Below, piece by piece: positions 50,087-59,500 of a DNA stretch of 62,062 nucleotides. Numbering within the stretch: the stretch's first letter is position 1; every line of letters starts with the position of its first letter. The position numbers were made by a program, and so were the translations under genes. Below the pieces are notes generated by a model. The model did not search any database. It was given only the letters and a program-made list of their open reading frames with translations, and was not told where the DNA came from. This DNA is from Avibacterium gallinarum (GTDB taxonomy: Bacteria; Pseudomonadota; Gammaproteobacteria; Enterobacterales; Pasteurellaceae), in NCBI RefSeq assembly GCF_002921135.1, contig NZ_PQVJ01000018.1:1-62062 (forward strand). The letters run 5' to 3'.

Positions 50087-50293
50087 ATGTCAGATCTAAT
50101 GTTTTTTATTCGGGGATTACTACGTTTTTCTTGGTCGCTGATTATCTTGCCTCTACTTTTTTTGATACCAATAGGTTTATTTATCGCAGGAATGATTTAT
50201 TTTGATATTAGCATTCCTTGGTGGGGGGCTTTAATTATCGCCTTTTTCTTAAGTGCTATAATTAATGGATTTAAAGCCCCACAAAATAAATAA
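50087..50293 (+). CDS. Small membrane protein, moron block
   Basis: 68 aa with two hydrophobic helices (FSWSLIILPLLFLIPIGLFI and WWGALIIAFFLSAIING). AGGAGGGAAT precedes the ATG. Followed by a strong terminator that closes the moron block. No family recognised. Confidence 0.7.
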   Translation: MSDLMFFIRGLLRFSWSLIILPLLFLIPIGLFIAGMIYFDISIPWWGALIIAFFLSAIINGFKAPQNK

Positions 50294-50312
50294 ATCCCTT
50301 TATACGATTATA

Positions 50313-50341
50313 AAACCTTGCTCTTATAGCAAGGTTTTTTT
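50313..50341 (+). terminator. Terminator closing moron block
   Basis: AAACCTTGC tcttat AGCAAGGTTT followed by TTTT; the tape-measure gene begins 15 bp later. Confidence 0.82.
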
Positions 50342-50355
50342 ATGGAGAAAAGTTT

Positions 50356-53300
50356 ATGTCAGGTTCACTTGGTGGTCTTAATATTTATCTAGGGTTAAAC
50401 ACCTTAGACTTTGAAAAAGCATTAAATAGCTCAGATTACAAAACACAGAAGTTCACAAAACAGCTACAGGTCAACTTTGAAAATGCCCAACAGCGTGTAA
50501 AAACCTTTTCGGAACGTACCACAAAATATTTAAACAATATCGAAAAAGCCGCTAATTCCATTAATAATTCCACAAAATGGCAGCTGGTTGAAACCGCTAC
50601 TCGAGTATTGGGCGGTTCAGCAAAAAATGCAGCGCAACAAATTATTAAATTAGCCGATGCGCATACTGAATTAAAAAACCGTATTAAGTTAGTAACGGAA
50701 GATAGTGTAAGCGAAGCAAAGGCCATTCAGGCAGTTTATGATATTTCGTCAAAAACCTTTCAATCTGCGGATGCAACAGCACAGGTCTACACTAAATTTG
50801 CAAGCAGCGCAAAAGAGCTTGGGATTGCTCAAAGTGAGGTGGCTCGCCTAACGGAAACGGTAAATAAAACCATTGCCTTATCGGGGGTGAGCGCAGCTTC
50901 TGCCGAGGCGGGGCTTTTGCAGTTTAGCCAAGCTTTAGATAAAGGGCGGTTAAATGGTCAAGAATTATCTTCGGTAATGACGCAAACGCCAGCCTTAGCG
51001 AAAGCGATCGCCGATGGTTTAGGTGTGCCAGTTGGCGCATTAAAAGAGTTGGGTGAAAAAGGCGTTTTAACCACTGATGTTATCATCAAAGCATTACAAA
51101 AAATGGGGGTTGAAATTGACCGTTTATTTAGTGCGAATGATACAACCTTATCGGGCGCTTTTGTTAATTTAAATAACGCCGCGCAAAAATGGGTGGGTGA
51201 ACTCAATCAAGGGCTGGTGAGTACAAAATCCATCGCAGATGTGGTGAATACCATTGCGAATAATTTTGATACGTTAGCGGAAAGGGCGGGGCAATTCGCG
51301 TTAGTGGGAGGATACTTTTTAGCGCGCCCAAAAATCCAACAACTCGCTGAATATCAAAAATCGCTAAAAATTGCAAAAGAAAAACAAATTGTAGAGCGTG
51401 AGGCGGCGAAAACCTTATCACTCACGACACAAGCGAACTATGAAAAAGCGCGCTCTGAATATAACCTTGCACAAGCTGAAGTGCAGAATATCGCTTACGC
51501 CAAGCAACAAATTGTGGTGGAACGCGAATTATTGGTTGCTCGCTTAAAAAGTGCGACAACGCAAGAACAGCGTGCGGCGTTAACCTCCCAAATATTGAGT
51601 CTTCGACAGCAAGAACTTGCGATGACAAAATTGCAAAAAGCGGCAGAAGAACAGGTTATTGCTGTAAAGCAAGGCGTTAAAGTCGCGTATATGGAAAACG
51701 CGGTCGCACAAAGTGCATATCAAGCGGGCTTAATTAAATCAAGCGCGTTGATGAATGTTTACCGCGGTGTTGTGCGGGGAGTAACCGCGGAACTTCAAAT
51801 GATGAAAGCGGCATTTTTATCCAATCCGCTTATGTTGGGAATAACCGCACTTACCGTCGTTGCCTCGTTTGCGGGGTATTGGTTCGCTACCGCAGATGCC
51901 ACAGATGAAGCAACGCAAAAAGCCAAAGATTATGTGCAATCGGTTGATGCAAGTAAAGCTGCATTAGAAAAAATGTCTGCGGCGGCATTGCAAAAACAAC
52001 TGAAAGACCTTGAAGAAAGCAAAGCGGCATTTAACAAAAAAATTGAGGAGCAAAAGAAAAAGGCAGCGGAATTACAGAAACAACTTGAGGAACTCAATAA
52101 AGGGGAAATGCTTAACTATGGTGCAGACTCTCTTTATTCGTTTGCAAGTAATGCGGAAAAGGTGAAAAAAGTTCAGGGCGAGTTAATCGACCTCAACGCA
52201 GATTTGGATCAGTCAATGCGGGATTTAGATGCGACTAATGAACGCTATAACGCTACCCGGGAACATTACAATCAACTTTTGGGCATTGGCTCAAGTAAAA
52301 CCCCAGATGTCACCGATAAAACCTTTTTATTTAGCAAATCATTGGACGAGTTGGGTATCTCCGCAGAAGACGCGAAGAATAAATTGCAGTCTTTGTTTTC
52401 AATGTTTGCAGGACAAGGGATTTTGGCATTCCAACAAGGCGATAAAATTGTAGGATATGCCAATGATAAACTGCAAGAAGACCTCAACAAGTTAGCTGCG
52501 GATAAAGTGCGCGCGGGCTTAAAAGGAAAAGCGTTGTATAAGCACGATGCGGAGCAAGCAGCAAAAAATAAAGGCTATCAAGGCGAAGCGAAAGATAAGT
52601 TCGTTGATGCCTATGTAAGTGCGGAGTTAGCCAAAGAGAGCAATAGAAGATCGGGCGGAAGTAAAAAATCAAAGACTGATTACGTCAAGCAGTACACTGA
52701 TCAACTTACCCAAATGCAACAACGCTTGGCGGAGCTAAAAGCCAATGCAAGTGATATAGCTCTTTATGGTGAACCCAGCCAATATCAAGAAGTGAATAAA
52801 CTCACTCAAGATATTGCAGTCAATGCTGAAAAATATAAGCATTTTGGGTCGGAAGGTCTTGCTAAGTTAAAAGCGATGGCGGAGCAAATTGACAAGGCAC
52901 AGCAAGCAGTTAATATCGCACAATTTAAGTACAGCAATAAAGAAAAACTTGATGCAATGGAATTTGAGCTTGAGTTATTAGGCAAAAGCCGTCAAGAACA
53001 AGAATTATTGCGTTATGGCAACCAACTTGATACGGAAGCAGCCCGTTTAAAAATTGGAATGTCTAAAGAAAACATTGCGAAGCTTGATGAAGAAATTGCC
53101 AAACTAAAAGAACGCTATGCCCTTATCCTAGAGCAAAAAGAAAAAGCCAAAAGTGATCCCGTGCTAGGCATCAAGAAAGGCTGGGAAACAATTAAAGCCG
53201 ATGTTACCGACGTAGCTAAAAATATGGAAAACATCACCGTAAACGCCTTTAATGGGATGTCAGACGCACTAACGGAATTGGCGATGACTGGAAAAGCCAA

Positions 53301-53856
53301 TTTTGGTGATCTTGCTCGGTCAATCATCAAAGATATTGTTCAAATGACAATCCGAATGGCAATGTTTAAAGCGATTTCTTCTGCCTTTGGTGGTTTTTCA
53401 GGGGGCGGAGAGGTAACCGCACCTACTCAACACTGGAAAGGCGGTTTGGTTGGCTTTGATACGGGTGGTTTTACAGGACTAGGTGGCAAATATACTCCCG
53501 CTGGCATTGTACATAAAGGCGAGTATGTCATCACCAAAGAAGCGACAAGCCGTATTGGGTTAGATTATCTTAACTACCTCAACTATGGTGGAGCTTTCGC
53601 GGGTCGCCGTGGTTTTGCTAATGGTGGCGGTGTGGCTGTGCCGAAAGTACCAGTGATTGGACAGCGAGCCAATAACAGCACGCAAAACATCACCGTCAAA
53701 GTGATCAACCAAGGCGAACCTGTGCAAGCGGAAGTCAGCACGAAGCAAAAAGGCGATCAACTTGAAATCACCCTTGAGCTGATGAAAACCATTGCACGTA
53801 ATGAGGCAAACCAAGTTATTCAAACCAATTTCCGCGCAGGAGGCGCATTTAGCTAA
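50356..53856 (+). CDS. Tail tape measure protein
   Basis: 1166 aa; sets tail length and aids DNA ejection. The N-terminal tape-measure domain (to about residue 270) includes SVSEAKAIQAVYDISSKTFQ and GLLQFSQALDKGRLNGQELS. Hydrophobic helices lie near residue 495, coiled coils at 540-660 and 750-930, and a glycine-rich C-terminus with GGEVTAPTQHWKGG. TATGGAGAAAAGTTT precedes the ATG. Its stop overlaps gpM by one base. Confidence 0.93.
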   Translation: MSGSLGGLNIYLGLNTLDFEKALNSSDYKTQKFTKQLQVNFENAQQRVKTFSERTTKYLNNIEKAANSINNSTKWQLVETATRVLGGSAKNAAQQIIKLADAHTELKNRIKLVTEDSVSEAKAIQAVYDISSKTFQSADATAQVYTKFASSAKELGIAQSEVARLTETVNKTIALSGVSAASAEAGLLQFSQALDKGRLNGQELSSVMTQTPALAKAIADGLGVPVGALKELGEKGVLTTDVIIKALQKMGVEIDRLFSANDTTLSGAFVNLNNAAQKWVGELNQGLVSTKSIADVVNTIANNFDTLAERAGQFALVGGYFLARPKIQQLAEYQKSLKIAKEKQIVEREAAKTLSLTTQANYEKARSEYNLAQAEVQNIAYAKQQIVVERELLVARLKSATTQEQRAALTSQILSLRQQELAMTKLQKAAEEQVIAVKQGVKVAYMENAVAQSAYQAGLIKSSALMNVYRGVVRGVTAELQMMKAAFLSNPLMLGITALTVVASFAGYWFATADATDEATQKAKDYVQSVDASKAALEKMSAAALQKQLKDLEESKAAFNKKIEEQKKKAAELQKQLEELNKGEMLNYGADSLYSFASNAEKVKKVQGELIDLNADLDQSMRDLDATNERYNATREHYNQLLGIGSSKTPDVTDKTFLFSKSLDELGISAEDAKNKLQSLFSMFAGQGILAFQQGDKIVGYANDKLQEDLNKLAADKVRAGLKGKALYKHDAEQAAKNKGYQGEAKDKFVDAYVSAELAKESNRRSGGSKKSKTDYVKQYTDQLTQMQQRLAELKANASDIALYGEPSQYQEVNKLTQDIAVNAEKYKHFGSEGLAKLKAMAEQIDKAQQAVNIAQFKYSNKEKLDAMEFELELLGKSRQEQELLRYGNQLDTEAARLKIGMSKENIAKLDEEIAKLKERYALILEQKEKAKSDPVLGIKKGWETIKADVTDVAKNMENITVNAFNGMSDALTELAMTGKANFGDLARSIIKDIVQMTIRMAMFKAISSAFGGFSGGGEVTAPTQHWKGGLVGFDTGGFTGLGGKYTPAGIVHKGEYVITKEATSRIGLDYLNYLNYGGAFAGRRGFANGGGVAVPKVPVIGQRANNSTQNITVKVINQGEPVQAEVSTKQKGDQLEITLELMKTIARNEANQVIQTNFRAGGAFS

Positions 53857-54182
53857 TGGAAACCTTTAAATGGTGCATCCGTCCAGAATTTACCGTGGAA
53901 AACTCGCCTAAAGTCAATGAGATTGAGTTTGGCGATGGTTACACCCAACGGCAGTCTCGGGCGATCAATAATTTATTGCGGGTTTATCCTGTGGTGGTGA
54001 AAGTGCGAAATAAAGTGCGGTTGGAAGTGGATGAATTTTTGGCTCGGCATAAAGGTGTCGAGCCTTTTTATTTCCACGACCCATTCACTAACAGTCGTAA
54101 AAAAGTCGTGTGTAGCAAGTGGCCCGCAAAAATGGGCAAAACCTACACGGAATTTAGCTGTGAATTTAGAGAGGTTCCGTAA
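53856..54182 (+). CDS. Minor tail protein gpM-like
   Basis: 108 aa, ETFKWCIRPEFTVENSPKVNEIEFGDGYTQR, the clear signature of lambda gpM-type distal tail proteins. Confidence 0.93.
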   Translation: METFKWCIRPEFTVENSPKVNEIEFGDGYTQRQSRAINNLLRVYPVVVKVRNKVRLEVDEFLARHKGVEPFYFHDPFTNSRKKVVCSKWPAKMGKTYTEFSCEFREVP

Positions 54183-54377
54183 TCACAGCAGGCTTGCTAT
54201 TTCTTGGATAGTGCAGGTATCAAGAAATTCAGCAAGTAAATCCTCGAGTATTTCTGTTTCAACCTCATTGCAATTTATGACTTCTAATTTGTCTGTAAGT
54301 TTTGATAAAAGCACTTCAGCGCTTGCTTGATTAGCTAGATTGTGTGAGATGAGATAGCGTTTAAATTTGCTTTTCAT
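54183..54377 (-). CDS. Small antisense-oriented protein in tail operon
   Basis: 64 aa on the minus strand between gpM and gpL (MKSKFKRYLISHNLANQASA ... ILEDLLAEFLDTCTIQEIAS), with AAGGAGCAACACT before the ATG. Basic N-terminus, acidic helical C-terminus. Its leader carries a perfect 13-bp palindrome, TGTCTGGCAGACA. It looks like a self-contained moron. Function unknown. Confidence 0.65.
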   Translation of the reverse strand: MKSKFKRYLISHNLANQASAEVLLSKLTDKLEVINCNEVETEILEDLLAEFLDTCTIQEIASLL

Positions 54378-54397
54378 AGTGTTGCTCCTTTGTTGTT

Positions 54398-54410
54398 TGT
54401 CTGGCAGACA
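54398..54410. promoter_or_regulatory. Palindromic operator before antisense moron
   Basis: TGTCTG G CAGACA, directly beside a TATAGT -10-like box on the minus strand (54415-54410). No good -35 is visible. Candidate operator that keeps the 64-aa gene under its own control. Confidence 0.5.
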
Positions 54411-54485
54411 CTATAAAAAACTTTGTAAATTATGGCGATTAGCGAAATTAATTTTCTCGATCGTGATCGCAAAATTAAAATTAAG

Positions 54486-54509
54486 CCGCTCTATTTTGAG
54501 CGGTTTTTT
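54486..54509 (+). terminator. Terminator before gpL
   Basis: CCGCTC tattt t GAGCGG, then TTTTTTATT, in the 146-bp gap that holds the antisense moron leader. Late transcription must pass it to reach gpL-gpJ. Confidence 0.72.
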
Positions 54510-54523
54510 ATTGGAGAGATAAA

Positions 54524-55237
54524 ATGCCCCAACAAATCCCTACCCAAATGAAACTTGAGTTAAGCAAGCTCGAACAGAACGCAATGATTGAACTGTTTGA
54601 AGTCGATTTGCGAAACCTAAAAGACAAAGACGGAATGAATGGTGAATTATTCCGTTTTTATGCAGGTACAAATGAAATGATGCAGCCGATTGTGTGGCAA
54701 GGACACACCTATGAAGCCTTTGGCGTAAAAGCCAGTGGGTTTGCACTATCTGGTCAAGGTCCAAGTAACCGCCCAGAATTAACGCTTGCCAATATCAACG
54801 GCTTTATCACAGGGCTTGTGCAACGCTTTGATCAGTGTTTAGGCGGCATTGTTCGCCGCCGTCAGGTCTATATGCAGTATTTAGACGCGGTGAACTTTAC
54901 CGATGGCAACAAACAAGCAGACCCAAGCCAAGAAGTGTTGAGTTATTTTGTGATTGAACAGTTATCTACGCTCAAACGAGATGTGGCAGTGTTTACGCTT
55001 GCGTTACCCACCGAAACGGATAATGCGTTGATTTCCGCTCGTACTATCACGGTGCAATGTGGCTGGCTCTATCGCTCCGCCGAATGTGGCTACACAGGTG
55101 GCCCAGTAGCTGATGAAAAAGACCAACCTACTCGAGATAAAAACAAAGACAAGTGCAGCGGCTTAATTAGTGGCTGTAAGTTGCGTAACAATCTACGCAA
55201 CTACGGGGGATTTGTATCGGTGGATAAGCTGGGGTAA
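54524..55237 (+). CDS. Minor tail protein gpL-like
   Basis: 237 aa tail-tip protein. Four C-terminal cysteines (QCGWLYRSAECGYTGGP and DKCSGLISGCKLRN) match the iron-sulfur cluster ligands reported for lambda gpL. TTGGAGAGATAAA precedes the ATG. Directly followed by gpK. Confidence 0.92.
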   Translation: MPQQIPTQMKLELSKLEQNAMIELFEVDLRNLKDKDGMNGELFRFYAGTNEMMQPIVWQGHTYEAFGVKASGFALSGQGPSNRPELTLANINGFITGLVQRFDQCLGGIVRRRQVYMQYLDAVNFTDGNKQADPSQEVLSYFVIEQLSTLKRDVAVFTLALPTETDNALISARTITVQCGWLYRSAECGYTGGPVADEKDQPTRDKNKDKCSGLISGCKLRNNLRNYGGFVSVDKLG

Positions 55238-55240
55238 TAA

Positions 55241-55984
55241 ATGATTGAGCAGTTAAAACAAACTATTTTGGCGTATGCCAAAGCCCAAGAGCCGCACGAA
55301 TGTTGCGGTTTCGTTGTTTTAAAGGGTGATGAAACGGTTTTTGTGCCTTGTGAAAATCAGGCAGAAGACAAAGAAAACCATTTCGAGATTTCGCCCGAAG
55401 ATTTTTTGCGGGCAAATTCTTTGGGAAAAATCACCGCACTTGTGCATTCGCACCCTGGCGGAGAACCGGTGCTATCGCTGTTAGACCGCCAAACCCAACT
55501 GGCGGCAGACGTGGATTTTTGGCTCGTGTGCGGTGATGAAATCCATATCTTCCCCAAAATCCCACCGTTGCTTGGGCGTGAGTTTAATCACGGTGTAATG
55601 GATTGCTACACGCTGTTTCGGGATTTTTATTATTTGGCAGGTGCAGATTTTCCCGATTTTGAACGAGATGATTATTGGTGGGAAGACGGTTTAAGTCTCT
55701 ATCTCGATAATATGAGCAAGCACGGCTTTGAAAGGTTGACTGATGAAAGTGCGGTGCAAATTGGTGATGTGATTTTAATGCAGGTGGGGGCAGATGTGCC
55801 AAATCACGCCGCGATTTATCTCGGCGAACAAATGGTGTTACACCATAGCCCGCGCCGCTTATCAAAACGGGATTTATACGATGGATATTGGTTTAAACAT
55901 ACACATAGTATTTGGAGATTTACGCAATGGTCAACGTTAGATTTTACGGTGCCCTTAAACAGTTTGGCACTGCATTTAAGTTAG
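55241..55984 (+). CDS. Tail tip protease/hydrolase gpK-like
   Basis: 247 aa with two enzymes. An N-terminal MPN/JAMM metalloprotease domain (ALVHSHPGGEPVLSLLDRQ) is followed by a C-terminal NlpC/P60 cysteine hydrolase with Cys in GVMDCYTLFRDFYY and His in PNHAAIYLG. Needed for tail assembly and local wall digestion on entry. Its end overlaps gpI by 58 bases. Confidence 0.93.
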   Translation: MIEQLKQTILAYAKAQEPHECCGFVVLKGDETVFVPCENQAEDKENHFEISPEDFLRANSLGKITALVHSHPGGEPVLSLLDRQTQLAADVDFWLVCGDEIHIFPKIPPLLGREFNHGVMDCYTLFRDFYYLAGADFPDFERDDYWWEDGLSLYLDNMSKHGFERLTDESAVQIGDVILMQVGADVPNHAAIYLGEQMVLHHSPRRLSKRDLYDGYWFKHTHSIWRFTQWSTLDFTVPLNSLALHLS

Positions 55985-56535
55985 AGGCGGAGACGCCTGC
56001 GGAGTGTATTAAAGCCCTCACTTCACAAATCCCTAAGCTACGTGAGTTTATCCAAAAAGGTTTATTTACCGTGCGCATCGGGCGTGAATATCTTGATAAT
56101 CGCTATCTTGAGAAAGGCTTGTTTTACAAGCTCAAAGCAGGAATGACGGTGCATATTACACCGGTGCTGAAAGGGTCGAAAAAGGCAGGATTATTTCAAA
56201 CTATTTTGGGTGCGGTATTAATCGTTGTGGGGGCTATCACTTACGCCTACGGCGGACAAGCCTTAATTTCAGCTGGGCTTGGGTTAATGATTAGCGGGGT
56301 GGCACAAATGCTAACAAAACAACCCTCAATGCAGAACCCAAATGACGCGGAGAAAAAACAATCCACGGCATTTTCCAATCGTGCAAATATGATTGCACAA
56401 GGTCGAATGGTGCCATTGGCTTATGGTCGCATACTCACAGGCTCAATGGTGATTTCACAAGGTGTAAGAACGATTGATGTAGAAGTGTATAAGACGCAAG
56501 AACGCGAAGTGGGATTTAGAAAAGGTCGATTGTAA
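55927..56535 (+). CDS. Tail assembly protein gpI-like
   Basis: 202 aa from ATG 55927 (MVNVRFYGALKQFGTAFKLE) with TTTGGAGATT upstream. An N-terminal ubiquitin-like fold is followed by a hydrophobic glycine-rich pair of helices (LFQTILGAVLIVVGAITYAYG, ALISAGLGLMISGVAQML). Typical gpI; supports gpJ assembly. Confidence 0.9.
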   Translation: MVNVRFYGALKQFGTAFKLEAETPAECIKALTSQIPKLREFIQKGLFTVRIGREYLDNRYLEKGLFYKLKAGMTVHITPVLKGSKKAGLFQTILGAVLIVVGAITYAYGGQALISAGLGLMISGVAQMLTKQPSMQNPNDAEKKQSTAFSNRANMIAQGRMVPLAYGRILTGSMVISQGVRTIDVEVYKTQEREVGFRKGRL

Positions 56536-56544
56536 GGAGTAGTT

Positions 56545-59500
56545 ATGGGTAAAGGTGGTGGTGGCGGTCATACGCCCGTTGAAGCACCAGAAAGTGGTCG
56601 CTCAAAGCAGTTAGTCAATATCGTTGAGATTATTTCGGAAGGGGAAATTCAAGGTTTGGTAGATGGCGTGAAATCCGTATTTTTAGATAAAACGCCAATC
56701 CAAGCGAGCGATGACAGCTACAATTTTAACAACGTGGACGCCCAAGGGCGCATTGGTGTGCAAGACCAAGACATAATGGAGGGGTTTAACACGTCAGAAA
56801 AAGAAGTGGCAGTCAGCGCACAGGTACGCAAAACCGTGCCGATTACTCGTACTATTACGGATAGCAAAGTTTCTCGTCTGCGCTTAACGCTTGGTGTGCA
56901 ATCCTTATTTTCACAAAATGATGAGGGTGACACTAATGGCACGCGTGTTGAATTGCGCGTAACCATTGGTGAACGTATTTATCCTGTGGTGATTGACGGC
57001 AAATACAGCTCACAATACTTACGCCAGTTTGAGTACGGCGATTTGCCTCCCGTGCCATTTCAAGTGCGGGTTGAGCGTTTAACTGACGATAGCAAAAGCC
57101 AACGTTTACAAAATAACACGTTATGGTCAAGCTACACAGAAATCATCGAAACGCAGTTTACTTATCCCAATACCGCACTTGTGGGTATCCAGTTTGACTC
57201 AGAGTATTTTGGTTCAATCCCAAATCGCAACTACGAAATCTACGGCATTAAACTCAAAGTGCCAAGTAATTATGACCCAATTAACCGCACTTATAATGGG
57301 TTATGGGACGGTACATTTAAAGTTGCGTGGTCAAATAACCCTGCGTGGGTGTTGTACGATTTGATGACCAACAAGCGTTACGGCTTAGGTCAACGATTGG
57401 GCGAGTTTAGCGTAGATAAATGGACGCTTTACCAAGTGGCCCAGTATTGCGACCAGCTTGTGCCTGATGGCTTTGGCGGTCAAGAGCCACGTTTTACCTG
57501 TAATGCGTGGCTTGTTGAGCAACGTAAAGCCTATGATGTGATTAATGACATTTGCTCAATTTTCCGTGCAATGCCGGTGTGGAATGGACGTGAATTTACT
57601 GTGGTAATGGATAGACCTGCTGACCCCGTGTGGACGTACACCAACGCTAACGTAGTGGGTGGCGAATTTAGCTATCAATATTCCGCACTTAAGGCACGTC
57701 ATAACGAAATCCACGTTGAATATATTGATGCTTCAGACAGCTACGAGAAAAAAGTAGAGGTGGTATCGGATGATGATCTTATCCGCCGTTATGGGCTAAA
57801 TATCAAAAAAGTCACTGCTTTTGGTTGTACCTCTCGCGGACAGGCGCACCGTACGGGAAAATGGATTTTAGAAACCGAACGATTAGAGACTAAAACCGTA
57901 ACTTTTAGCGTGGGCGCAGAAGGTTTAATGCATATCCCTGGTGATATTATTCGCGTGGCAGACAGTGATTATGCTGCGACGAATATCGGTGGACGTGTCT
58001 TAGCGATTGAGGGGCGTAAAGCCATTTTAGACCGTGAGATTACAATCTCGGGTAAAAGTTATTTGACCTATATCAACGCAGAGGGTAAACACAAAGACAT
58101 TCGCATTTTGGGTGTCGCCAATGGTAATCAGGCGGTGTTAGAGGCAATGCCAGAAGATTTAACGCCTTACACGGTTTGGTCGCTTACTACGCAACAAATC
58201 AATGTGCAGTTGTTTAAATGCCTCTCAATTAGCGAAGAGGAAAAAGGCAAATACACCATTGTTGCATTGCAACACGAACCACAAAAAGAAGCGATTGTGG
58301 ATAATGGCGCGGTATTTGAACCCCGAGAAACCACACTCGCCACAAGCGGTTTGCGCAAAGTGGATAATGTGCAGGTGCAAGCAAATAGTGAGGGGATTGA
58401 GTTAAGTTTTGATGCCATTGTACAAAATAGCGCGATGGTGAAATATCAAATCAAACTCTATCGTGATGGCAAGTTTTACAAGCTGTATGACAATTTAACC
58501 TCGCCAAAAATCACCTTTGTGGATTTACCAGATGGGGAGTACATTGCTGAAGTCCGCGCCAAAAATGCCCAAGGGCAACTCTCTGACCCTGTAACCAAAA
58601 CCTTTACCGTGCGTTTGGCGGTGAGCGAATTAGTCACTGTGCCAAAAATGTTTGCCATTGAGCTAAACTGGCGTAACCCCATTTTTGCGAACCCAAAAAC
58701 CGCCATTGAAATTTGGGTAAGTAGTGATAATCAATTTGCCAATGCACGCAAACTCGTAAGCCTTGCCTACCCTACAAACAGCTACACCTACTCAGGATTG
58801 AGCCTTAACGATCGCTTTTGGTTCTGGGTGCGAATGGTTGATGGCGATAATGCGGGGCGATTTACTGATGCGGTAGAAGGGCAACCAAGCCAAGACGCTA
58901 CCGCACTTACTGATTATTTGCACGGTCAAATTACGAAAAGCGAGCTTGGTCAAAGTCTGATTGATAGCTTGCAAGCGGATATTAAAAGTGCGGTGGAAAA
59001 TGAGGCAGGATTGCGCAAATCTGCTGTTGCCAATGCAATGGCGCAAATTATGGCGGAGTCTCAAGCACGCACAAAAGCGATCCAAGATGAAGCAAAAGCG
59101 CGAACATCCGCACTCAATGCGGAAGTAACCAATCGCACAAAAGCAATCCAGTCCGAAAGTGCAAAATTAACTGCCAAAATCCAAGCAGAAGCAAATGCTC
59201 GGGGGACGGCTATTTCGCAGTTACAAAATACTGATGCTCAACAAGCGCAAAAAATTACGGCTTTGACTGCCAAAGCCGAACAAGCCTTATCAGGATTGGA
59301 AGCAGAAAAAGTAGCAAGAGCAAAAGGCGATGAAGCAGAAGCGCGGCAACGCACTGCTCTTACATCAAGAGTGGCAAGTGCAGAAAGTGGATTGTCCAAT
59401 CTACAACGCACAATCAGCACGCAAGCACAAAGCCTGTCTGAAGTAAGCCAAAACCTTAATGCAAGATTTGATAATTTGCAGATTGGTGGGCGAAATTTAT

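Noticed and set aside
54031-54330. Plus-strand 99-codon frame spanning the gpM end and antisense gene
   Set aside because: Overlaps gpM out of frame and the opposite strand of the 64-aa gene; Ser-rich shadow composition and no ribosome-binding site.
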